From Symbiobacterium thermophilum IAM 14863 (GTDB lineage Bacteria > Bacillota > Sulfobacillia > Symbiobacteriales > Symbiobacteriaceae), in the NCBI RefSeq assembly GCF_000009905.1, contig NC_006177.1, forward strand, positions 2,914,001-2,978,000: a DNA stretch of 64,000 nucleotides, read 5' to 3'. Shown piece after piece: positions 57,552 to 64,000 of the stretch (its first letter is position 1; every line of letters starts with the position of its first letter). Made by a program: the position numbers and the translations under genes. Below the pieces are notes generated by a model that saw nothing but the letters and a program-made list of their open reading frames with translations, did no database searches and was not told the DNA's origin.

Positions 57552-58723
57552 TGGTCTGCTTCGATCCCGTAGGCGTTTTCGTCGGCCAGACTGAGGGCCA
57601 TGGCGACCGCGCCGGTGAGGGCGGCGCGGCTGCCCAGTACCGCGAATCGGATCTCGGGCGGATCGGGGACCAGGTCGGCCACGATCCGGTTGACTTCCGA
57701 CAGCCCCTCCCGGCCGCAGTCCACCGCGTCACCCGCGAGGAGCACCAGCTCCGGGTTGAGGATGCAGGTGATGCTGGCCACGGCATGCGCCCAGTGGCGC
57801 AGGGCATCCCCGAAAAGCGACCGGGCCCAGGGCAGGCCCGCCTCGGCCAGCTCCCGGAGCCGCCGGACGGGTCGCCCGTCGTCCCCCGGAGCCTCAGGCA
57901 ACGCGGCTTGCAGCTGCTGCCGAATCGCGCGGGACGAGTAGTGGAGCTCGAAGAGGCCGAAATCCTGCGGTCTGCGGGGGCTCAGCGGGCCCAACGGCAG
58001 GTAGCCCACCTCGCCCGCGGCGTTGCGGGCGCCGCGGAAGAGGTTGCCGTCGATGAGGATGCCGGCGCCGATGCCTTCGCTCACGTGCATCAGGGCCAGG
58101 TTGGCCACGCCCACGCCGGCCCCCTGGAAGTACTCGCCCAGGGCCATGAGGTTCACGTCGTTCTCCACCACGACCGGCACCCCGAAACACTGCCGCAGCC
58201 TGTCACGGAGGGGCACCTCCTGCCACCAGCCCAGCGAGGGGGCGTGGCTGACGGTACCCTCGGTGTGGGCAATGCCCGGCACTCCCACCGCAACGGCGGC
58301 GAGCCGGCTGGCCTCGACGCCGGACCGGTCGATGAGCCCCTGCAGGAAGTCGCACACGGACCGGGCCGGGTCGTGGGGGTCGGGGGAGAGCACGCCTTCC
58401 GCCTCCACCTGGAGAGCGCCGCTGAGGTCGGCCAGCCCGCCCCAGAGCCGCTCCCCCTCGAGGCAGACGGCGAGGACGAAGCGGGCGGCCGGGTTGAAGA
58501 GCAGCATGATCGGGGGGCGTCCGCCGGAGGATTGACCCAGGCCCTTCTCCTCCACCAGGCCCAGGTCCAGCAAGTCGCGGACGATGGCCGTCACCGCAGG
58601 CTGACTCAGCCCGGTCAGGGCAGCGAGCTCGACGCGCGAGATCGGCCCGCGGTCGCGAATGGCCGAGAGCACCGCTTGTCGGTTCAGCTGCTTCATGAGC
58701 CGGGCGTTGGCAGGCCTGGGCAC
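57548..58723 (-). CDS. ROK-family transcriptional regulator
   Basis: A 391-residue regulator, first gene of the transport operon. A MarR-like winged helix covers residues 10-75 (RVELAALTGLSQPAVTAIVR, LVEEKGLGQSSGGRPP). The ROK sugar-sensing domain follows (VAVGVPGIAHTEGTVSHAPS, VVVENDVNLMALGEYFQGAG). The usual zinc motif CxCGxxGCxE is replaced by SPRRPQDFGLFELHYSS, and the ATP loop is degenerate, so it senses but does not phosphorylate. The GTG start at 58723 follows GGGAGGGG; codons upstream to 58873 lack a start site. A candidate operator lies 24 bases upstream. The ligand is probably an amino sugar. Confidence 0.87.
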   Translation of the reverse strand: MPRPANARLMKQLNRQAVLSAIRDRGPISRVELAALTGLSQPAVTAIVRDLLDLGLVEEKGLGQSSGGRPPIMLLFNPAARFVLAVCLEGERLWGGLADLSGALQVEAEGVLSPDPHDPARSVCDFLQGLIDRSGVEASRLAAVAVGVPGIAHTEGTVSHAPSLGWWQEVPLRDRLRQCFGVPVVVENDVNLMALGEYFQGAGVGVANLALMHVSEGIGAGILIDGNLFRGARNAAGEVGYLPLGPLSPRRPQDFGLFELHYSSRAIRQQLQAALPEAPGDDGRPVRRLRELAEAGLPWARSLFGDALRHWAHAVASITCILNPELVLLAGDAVDCGREGLSEVNRIVADLVPDPPEIRFAVLGSRAALTGAVAMALSLADENAYGIEADQ

Positions 58724-58746
58724 GGCCACCCCTCCCATGCACCCCA

Positions 58747-58771
58747 ACTTACTAAATTCGCTTAAGAAAGT
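58747..58771. promoter_or_regulatory. Candidate operator of the ROK-controlled operon
   Basis: ACTTACTAAA and TTAAGAAAGT form an inverted repeat of 10-bp arms (eight of ten paired) around TTCGC, in an AT-rich island just before the regulator gene. ROK repressors bind such A/T-rich inverted repeats. Autoregulation is inferred. Confidence 0.55.
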
Positions 58772-58910
58772 ATGTGGATGAGTTCGCCGCGCTGCTGGCA
58801 AAACTCCTCCCGAACACAGGATAATGATTTTTCGCTCCCGCCTGGTCCGCGATAGAGCATCTCTATATCTCATCCCGGCCCGGAGCCCCTCGGAACGACC
58901 CGACGCGAAA

Positions 58911-58933
58911 ACGGCGGGCTTACCGCCCGCCGT
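58911..58933 (-). terminator. Terminator of the MocR-type gene
   Basis: ACGGCGGGC and GCCCGCCGT pair across five bases, followed by TTTTCG on the minus strand, 17 bases after the stop. Confidence 0.8.
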
Positions 58934-58949
58934 CGTGTATCCTCCCCGT

Positions 58950-60419
58950 TCAGACCACCGGACCGCTGATGGACGCCTCCTCGCCCCCGTCGACCGCCTC
59001 CTCCCGCAGCAGCCGCTCCACCGCCCGGGCGAGCCGGGCGATGCCGGGCCCGATCTCCTCGGGGCGAGGGTAGGAGAAGTTCAGCCGGAGGCCCCGTCGG
59101 GCCATCTGGCCGGCGCCGTAGAAATCCCCCGGCACGAAGGCCACCCCCTCACGGCCGGCCTCAGTGAGCAGCCTCCGGGCCGTGAGCGGCCGGGGCAGCC
59201 GGCACCAGATGTGGTAGCCACCCTCCGGCACGTACCAGCTGACCCCGTCGGGCATGTACCGCTGCAGCGCCTCCAGCATGAGGTCCCGCCGCTCCTTCAG
59301 AGCGGGCCTGAGCCGCCCCAGGTGCTCGGCGAGCAGCCCCTCCCGGAGGAACGCTTCCATTACCCGCTGGTTGAGCAGGGCGGCCCGGAAGTCCAGGCTG
59401 CCCCGGGCGCGGGCGATGCGCTCCACTACCGGCGGGGCGGCGACGATCCAGGCCAGCCGCAGGGCCGGGCTGACCGCCTTGCTCGCGCTGCTGATGTAGA
59501 TGACGTACCCGCCGGGATCCAGCGACTTCAGGGTGGGCACCGGCTGCCCGGTGAAGTGGAGCGGCCCGTAAGGGTCATCCTCCACGATGCCCACCTGGTG
59601 GCGGGCGGCCAGCTGGATCAGCCGCCGGCGGCGCTCGGGGGTGAGCGTCACGCCGAGGGGGTTGTGGAAGGTGGGAAGGGTAAACAGCAGCTTCGGCTGA
59701 TACCGGAGCATCAGCTCGTCCAGCCCGTCGACCACCAGGCCGTGCTGGTCGACCGGCACCGGAACCACCCGGACGCCGGCGGAATCGAAAATGCCCAACG
59801 TGTTAATGTAGGACGGCATTTCGACCAACACCGTGTCGCCGGGCTGCAGCAGGACCCGGCTGATCAGGTAGAGGGCGATCTGCGACCCGGCCAGGATGAG
59901 CACCTGATCTGCCGTGACCCCCATGGCGTCGGCAATCGCCTGTCGGAGCGGCATGAGGCCGGCGATGGGCCCGTAACCCAGGGCGGCCGGATCCTGCAGG
60001 ACCTGCTGCATGAGGTGGGCAACGGCCTCGGCCGGGTACAGCTCGGGCGACATCTCGCCGTGGGCGAAGGAAATGGCGCCGGGCCGCCGGATGATGGCGT
60101 TGATGTCCGCGACCAGCGGCTCTTCGGCCTCGGTGGGGCCGGCCCACGGCATCGGGCGGACCGCGTCGGCCCCCCGCGGCTCAGGCGGCCCGAGCACCAC
60201 CGTGCCGTGGCCGACCCGCCCCTCCACCAGCCCCTCCGCCGCCAGCTCCCGGTAGGCGTTGACGACGGTGGTCCGGTTGACCCCGAGCCTGCGGGCCAGG
60301 GTCCGTTCCGGCGGGAGCCGGGTGCCGGGGGGCAGCGCGCCCGAGAGGATGCGCTCCTTCGCCTGTGCGTAGAGCTGCCGGTACAGCGGCGTCGCGCTGG
60401 TGCGATCCAGCTTGAACAC
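58950..60419 (-). CDS. MocR-type regulator (GntR helix-turn-helix fused to aminotransferase)
   Basis: A 489-residue protein. The GntR winged helix occupies 1-75 (SATPLYRQLYAQAKERILSG, RTLARRLGVNRTTVVNAYRE). The rest is a fold type I aminotransferase, with GYGPIAGLMPLRQAIADAMG, the pattern TLPTFHNPLGVTLTPERRRR and the PLP lysine in ISSASKAVSPALRLAW. MocR proteins sense PLP or an amino compound, and many regulate PLP synthesis (PdxR) or GABA/taurine use. The GTG at 60419 follows GGGGGAAAC; upstream ATG at 60470 is unlikely. The target genes are not evident here. Confidence 0.9.
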   Translation of the reverse strand: MFKLDRTSATPLYRQLYAQAKERILSGALPPGTRLPPERTLARRLGVNRTTVVNAYRELAAEGLVEGRVGHGTVVLGPPEPRGADAVRPMPWAGPTEAEEPLVADINAIIRRPGAISFAHGEMSPELYPAEAVAHLMQQVLQDPAALGYGPIAGLMPLRQAIADAMGVTADQVLILAGSQIALYLISRVLLQPGDTVLVEMPSYINTLGIFDSAGVRVVPVPVDQHGLVVDGLDELMLRYQPKLLFTLPTFHNPLGVTLTPERRRRLIQLAARHQVGIVEDDPYGPLHFTGQPVPTLKSLDPGGYVIYISSASKAVSPALRLAWIVAAPPVVERIARARGSLDFRAALLNQRVMEAFLREGLLAEHLGRLRPALKERRDLMLEALQRYMPDGVSWYVPEGGYHIWCRLPRPLTARRLLTEAGREGVAFVPGDFYGAGQMARRGLRLNFSYPRPEEIGPGIARLARAVERLLREEAVDGGEEASISGPVV

Positions 60420-60482
60420 GCTCGTTTCCCCCTTCCCATGCTCGGTCTGCCGCACTGCTGATTGTAGCACACCAAACGCGAG

Positions 60483-60513
60483 GCGCCGACCCTGCGGCGG
60501 GCAGGATCGGCGC
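60483..60513 (-). terminator. Hairpin after the 2Fe-2S protein gene
   Basis: GCGCCGACCCTGC and GCAGGATCGGCGC pair with one mismatch across five bases, 12 bases after the stop. The T run is weak. Confidence 0.55.
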
Positions 60514-60524
60514 TCTTGCGCAGG

Positions 60525-61271
60525 TTAGTGCTCGAACTCGCAGGGCCCGTGGGCGGTCACCTGGCAGCAGAGCCGGTAGCCCTGGTTGATCTTGTCCCCC
60601 AGCATCTCCCGCTCCCGGTCGTTCACCGGGCTCAGGTTCTCCATGCCCTTCAGGACCCGGATCTGGCAGGTGTCGCAGACGCCGCTCTTGCAGTCCCACT
60701 TGACGTCCACGCCCTTGGCGTTGACGCCGTCCAGCAGGTTCTCGTCCTTGGGGATCTCGACGTCGTAGACCTGCCCCCCCAGCAGCACCTTGACCCGGAT
60801 CATCTCCTTGGGCGTCTCCTCCACCGGCGCCGCTTCCGCCCGGGCCTCCTCCTCGAAGGGGAAGACCTCCCGGGTGATCTCCACCCGGCTGGACGTGTGG
60901 TGGACCAGCTCGTGGTTCAGCTGGCAGGTGGCCTGGAACGTGTCGCGCAGGATCGCCCGCCAGGCGTCCCGGTGGTTGCCGGCGCCGTCGCGGGTCAGGT
61001 CGTGGGGCACGACGGCCTTCAGCGTCGCCCAGCACTCGTACACCCCTGGGGTCTCCTTGCGCGGCGCCGGCTCCTCCAGTTCCAGCCGCAGCTCCTTCAC
61101 GCCCGGGGCAGCCCGGCGCAGGCGGCCGAGGAAGTCCTGGTAAACCCGGACGGCCGTCGGGCCGGCGGCATCGGCCTCGGCGAGCACGCCCAGGTAGATC
61201 CGCGATCCATACTTGGTCTCAGGCACTGCCGGACCCTCCTCCTCCCACGGAAGCTCTAACTGAATCAGCAT
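60525..61271 (-). CDS. 2Fe-2S ferredoxin-domain protein
   Basis: A 248-residue soluble protein. The C-terminal 90 residues form a plant-type 2Fe-2S ferredoxin: IRVKVLLGGQVYDVEIPKDE, then the cysteine set DCKSGVCDTCQ and a final Cys in GYRLCCQ. The N-terminal 150 residues (ELPWEEEGPAV to FPFEEEARAEAAP) have no recognised family; LTRDGAGNHRDAWRAILRDT suggests helices. The ATG at 61271 is chosen because the ORF upstream is short and without a ribosome binding site. It may pass electrons to a partner oxygenase or reductase encoded elsewhere. Confidence 0.8.
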   Translation of the reverse strand: MLIQLELPWEEEGPAVPETKYGSRIYLGVLAEADAAGPTAVRVYQDFLGRLRRAAPGVKELRLELEEPAPRKETPGVYECWATLKAVVPHDLTRDGAGNHRDAWRAILRDTFQATCQLNHELVHHTSSRVEITREVFPFEEEARAEAAPVEETPKEMIRVKVLLGGQVYDVEIPKDENLLDGVNAKGVDVKWDCKSGVCDTCQIRVLKGMENLSPVNDREREMLGDKINQGYRLCCQVTAHGPCEFEH

Positions 61272-61316
61272 GCCTATAATTATACGGAAGTTTCGGTGAT
61301 GGCTCAATCAAAAAAA

Positions 61317-61343
61317 GGTGGCGGCTCCAGCAGAGCCGCCACA
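61317..61343 (-). terminator. Intrinsic terminator of the DUF2797 gene
   Basis: GTGGCGGCTC and GAGCCGCCAC pair across five bases, followed on the minus strand by seven T. The run AAAAAAA on the plus strand and AAAA on the other side make it potentially bidirectional. Confidence 0.85.
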
Positions 61344-61458
61344 AAATCAGAGACACACAGAGGGGGTCAACACACTTCGTATGTTACCCCACGTCGGTTA
61401 CAAATCAGTGACACGGATGTAACGATTTGACCACAGGTTGGCAGCCCGGCCGGGCTGC
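61344..61458. other. Spacer between terminator and DUF2797 gene
   Basis: About 110 bases including AT-rich sequence with TACAAATCAGTGACACGGAT. No gene is seen. Confidence 0.4.
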
Positions 61459-62238
61459 CTATCCGGCCTCGAAGGTGACGACGTAGCCGGCGAACTTGGG
61501 CACGTTGAGCACGCCTGTGTCGAGCACCAGGTAGCTGCCCTTCATGCCGAGCAGCGTCCCTTCCACGTCACCCTTCTCCAGGTCGCACGACGCCAGCTTG
61601 GGGGGCGGCGCCTTCAGCGGGTAGGTGAAGCTGCGCACCTCCTCGTCCGGGAGGACGTAGGGCCGGAACTCGGCGGGGATCAGCTCCAGCAGCCGGCTGC
61701 GCTCCGCCAGGAGATCGGCGTCCGCCACCTCCCCCTTCAGCATGCGCCGCCAGTTGGTCTTGTCCGCCACGTACTGCGTCAGGAACGCCTCCAGCTCACC
61801 CGCCATCTTGCGGTTGGGCACCCGGGCGATGGGCACCGCCTCCACCGCCCCCTGGTCCAGCCAGCGGCCGGGCAGGCTGCGGGTGATGCCCACCTTCACG
61901 TCACTGGACCTGGCCAGGTAGACGTAGGTCGGGATCATACAATGGGCGTCGCCCCACTCGGGCTCCCGGCAGGTCTCGTAGTGGCAGAGCGTGGGCTTCA
62001 CCTGGCAGAGATCGTTGATGGCCAGCCGCCGGAAGCACGGCCAGCACGACCCGTTGTTGAACAGCTTGCTCGCTCTGCGGCCGCAGTAGACGCAGCGTCG
62101 CTCGCCGGTGAACCGGATGGCCACCCGCCCGCCGAGGAGCGGGTTCAGCGCGATCTCCTGCTCGTCCAGCAGCAGGTGGTAGTCCACGACGCCGTCACCG
62201 ATGCGCAGCAGGAGGTCGCGGATCATGCCGGTATACAC
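61459..62238 (-). CDS. DUF2797 domain-containing zinc protein
   Basis: A 259-residue protein with CVYCGRR and SCWPCFR, a likely zinc ribbon at about 45-65, further cysteines in TLCHYETCREPEWGDAHC, and a GIY-YIG-nuclease-like segment (TYVYLARSSDVKVGITR). DUF2797 has no settled function. The GTG at 62238 follows GGGGTG by five bases; the ATG four codons later is an alternative. The frame stays open to 62955, but that region is not this protein. The terminator at 61317 ends the gene. Confidence 0.75.
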   Translation of the reverse strand: MYTGMIRDLLLRIGDGVVDYHLLLDEQEIALNPLLGGRVAIRFTGERRCVYCGRRASKLFNNGSCWPCFRRLAINDLCQVKPTLCHYETCREPEWGDAHCMIPTYVYLARSSDVKVGITRSLPGRWLDQGAVEAVPIARVPNRKMAGELEAFLTQYVADKTNWRRMLKGEVADADLLAERSRLLELIPAEFRPYVLPDEEVRSFTYPLKAPPPKLASCDLEKGDVEGTLLGMKGSYLVLDTGVLNVPKFAGYVVTFEAG

Positions 62239-62401
62239 GGTTTCACCCCGATTCTGTGAGGGTTGAGGCTTCTTCCCCCTCGGTTCGGGATTCGCCGGCC
62301 GTTCTCCTCCCCGCGCCGCTGCCCCGGAAAAGGTGTGGGCCGCGCGGTTCTGGCCCCCGGGCGCGCCCCGGACGGGGAGATCCACGATTGCGTAGGCCCG
62401 G

Positions 62402-62452
62402 ACGCGCCGGAGCCTGCCGGACCCGGGTGGGTCCGTGCAGGCTCTCGCGCGT
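62402..62452. other. Extended GC hairpin
   Basis: ACGCGC, GAGCCTGC and GGACCC on one side pair with GGGTCC, GCAGGCTC and GCGCGT on the other, with small bulges, giving a long stem between two genes. No T run is seen, so a terminator without a U tract or a regulatory RNA structure are both possible. The surrounding 280 bases hold no gene. Confidence 0.5.
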
Positions 62453-62519
62453 TCAGCTCTCCTGCGCACGGCTCGCTTACACAGGCTTGCGGGCCGCCGG
62501 ATACGCGGGACTGCGCCGG

Positions 62520-62963
62520 TCACCGCTCCGCAGGCTTCTGGCCGGGCTCCGGCCCGCGGCCCACGGCATAGACGATCCCGATGGCGATGAGGAACGCGCC
62601 GAAGATGTTCGGGGAAGTTCCAGTCGGCAGAATCCGCACGAAGTCCGCGGCGGCGATGAAGCCCGACCTGCCCAGGACGATCTGAAGCGGCTGCAGGAAG
62701 GCCAGCACGAGCCCCGCCAGCACGTAGAGGGCAACCAGCCCCCAGTGCGGACGAACGCCCCCCTCGCCACGGACCCTCGCCCACAGGACGGGCAACAGGA
62801 ACACCAAGCCCGCCAGCACCTGGAGGGCAACCGCCAGGAAGAAGTAGCCCCAGGCGTACGTGAAGGTGCGGGGATCGACGACGAGCTGCTGGAACCCCCG
62901 CGCGGCCTGAAGCAGGGCCGCCCCGCCGCCGATGGCCATGAGATGGAGCATCCACGAACGCAT
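62520..62963 (-). CDS. Hypothetical membrane protein
   Basis: A 147-residue protein with four hydrophobic segments (about 7-20, 37-60, 75-95, 118-138). The opening MRSWMLHLMAIGGGAALLQA and the centre LVALYVLAGLVLAFLQPLQI look like genuine membrane helices, and the frame has the GC-rich codon usage of its neighbours. GGAGGGGAGGG precedes it (62975-62985). No family was recognised; the end GRGPEPGQKPAER is cytoplasmic in style. Confidence 0.7.
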   Translation of the reverse strand: MRSWMLHLMAIGGGAALLQAARGFQQLVVDPRTFTYAWGYFFLAVALQVLAGLVFLLPVLWARVRGEGGVRPHWGLVALYVLAGLVLAFLQPLQIVLGRSGFIAAADFVRILPTGTSPNIFGAFLIAIGIVYAVGRGPEPGQKPAER

Positions 62964-63136
62964 CGGCCTCGCTTCCCTCCCCTCCGCAGGTCTCTTCAGC
63001 CGATCATCCGGTTCACACCATCAGACCGCCCAGGAGATCCGAAAGGTTCCGGCAATTTCGGGAAGGCAACGGGATGCCGCGCGGTCGGTGGCCTTCATGC
63101 CGCGGCACGGGGTGTTCGGCAGAAAGCCGGGACAGA

Positions 63137-64000
63137 CTACAGACCGGTGCGCGGCGGTGCGATGGGCTCATAATGGTCAGCCTGCATGTCGAACAGCGCG
63201 CCGCAGCCCATCCACAGCTGCAGGATCCGTCCCTCGCCGTCCAGGACCGCAGACTTGGGCCGTTGGTCGTGGCGGTACTTCGCGAACTGCACGAGATAGG
63301 CCCAGTCCCCGATGCCCTGCACGCGGTAGGCAGCGTAGAGCAGGCGCGGTTCCCCCACCCAGCCCTCCACCAGGCTGCGGACGGTGTCCCATCCCGTCCA
63401 GGTGTTGTTGACCTCACAGGACCCCCACGTCACCACGGGCTCCAGCGCGCCTTCCGCGCCCTCCTCGCAGCGGAGCATGTCGCAGGATGCCAGACGGTGG
63501 ACATCCTTGGCCAGGAAGGCGTCGATCACCGCGTCGACTTGGGGAACCTCCGTGCGGTAGTCCGGCGGGTAGACGTCGGGAGGCAGCGCGTCCGGCGGGC
63601 CTGTCAGGGTCGCCGTAGGCGACAGGAACTCGGCGATGGCGAAGAGGTCCTCCTCCGTCAGGTGCGGGCCGGAAAGCGCGACGTAGGCCCCGTCCTCCTG
63701 CCACCAGAGGATGTTCCCGCCGAACTCGGGCTGGTATGGGATAAAGCGCGCCTCACGGCCGTCGCGGATGGGCGTGCCGCCGGCGACCATCTTGTTCGGG
63801 TCGGCGTCGATGCAGCACCCCAGGGGACCGCTGGACACTCTGAGCACTCGGTTGAGGTCATCGTCGACGTAGGCGATGCTCACCAGCCGATCGCTCTGCG
63901 ACGGCATCTGGGGGTGGAGACCTTCGGGCACCTGCGTGGGCACGAAGACGGGATGACTGAGCTCCCGGCGCAACTCGGCCAGCCGCTCGTCCGCCCTGCG
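63137..64000 (-). CDS. Hypothetical protein, start beyond the window edge
   Basis: The frame is open from the edge to 63137, about 287 residues visible. The opening DERLAELRRELSHPVFVPTQ is followed by a beta-rich N-terminal half (RLVSIAYVDDDLNRVLRVSS, ILWWQEDGAYVALSGPHLTE) and a C-terminal half (VDAVIDAFLAKDVHRLASCD, WAYLVQFAKYRHDQRPKSAV) resembling a nuclear-transport-factor-2-like fold. No family can be named with confidence. The true N-terminus, possibly with a signal peptide or membrane anchor, lies outside the window. Confidence 0.65.
   Translation of the reverse strand, partial: RRADERLAELRRELSHPVFVPTQVPEGLHPQMPSQSDRLVSIAYVDDDLNRVLRVSSGPLGCCIDADPNKMVAGGTPIRDGREARFIPYQPEFGGNILWWQEDGAYVALSGPHLTEEDLFAIAEFLSPTATLTGPPDALPPDVYPPDYRTEVPQVDAVIDAFLAKDVHRLASCDMLRCEEGAEGALEPVVTWGSCEVNNTWTGWDTVRSLVEGWVGEPRLLYAAYRVQGIGDWAYLVQFAKYRHDQRPKSAVLDGEGRILQLWMGCGALFDMQADHYEPIAPPRTGL

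Overview
The window is GC-rich DNA from a thermophile-like, Gram-positive (Firmicutes-type) bacterium, most like Symbiobacterium. This is inferred from class C group II introns, a liaFSR operon, an FMN riboswitch before ribU, Firmicutes-style rRNA spacers and strong GGAGG ribosome binding sites with frequent GTG/TTG starts. No database search was possible, so family names rest on motifs and recall.

Layout. 0-6.8 kb: a sugar transferase, a decayed cpsB-like fragment, a four-gene Mu/Tn7-like transposon (2415-5946) and a broken gene. 6.9-11.7 kb: a heterodimeric ABC exporter with its own promoter and three 17-bp-spaced repeats, then divergent FMN-riboswitch-controlled ribU. 11.7-15.8 kb: an accessory island made of a 5'-truncated group II intron, an IS3-like orfA scrap, an array of about 14 palindromic 75-bp units, a winged-helix/PD-(D/E)XK nuclease-like gene and a second tandem repeat. 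15.9-30.6 kb: liaFSR, murE, an intact class C intron, a DUF4870 protein, phosphohexomutase, a BsuPI lipoprotein, a secreted glucosaminidase, GDPD, a LysE-type exporter and homoserine dehydrogenase. 30.6-35.7 kb: DinG-like helicase, P5C dehydrogenase and an MFS exporter.

36.0-42.5 kb: one rRNA operon on the minus strand (tandem promoters, 16S-23S-5S) followed by twelve tRNA genes. 42.5-46.8 kb: a frameshifted membrane-protein gene and a peptide ABC transporter (binding protein, two permeases). 47.0-48.1 kb: a second 75-bp palindromic array ending in a 48-bp stub of a group II intron 5' end. 48.2-58.7 kb: a seven-gene operon (ROK regulator, Fbp/Afu-type ABC ATPase, fused permease, ArgH-superfamily lyase, BadF/NagK-type kinase, binding protein, secreted PIG-L deacetylase) with a candidate operator and terminator. 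It looks like uptake and breakdown of an amino-sugar conjugate or a metal chelate. 58.9-64 kb: MocR regulator, 2Fe-2S protein, DUF2797 protein, a membrane protein and a partial gene at the edge.

The most unusual content is the pair of 75-bp palindromic arrays, each abutting a group II intron remnant, with a nuclease-like gene beside one of them, and the ROK/ABC/lyase/kinase/deacetylase operon.
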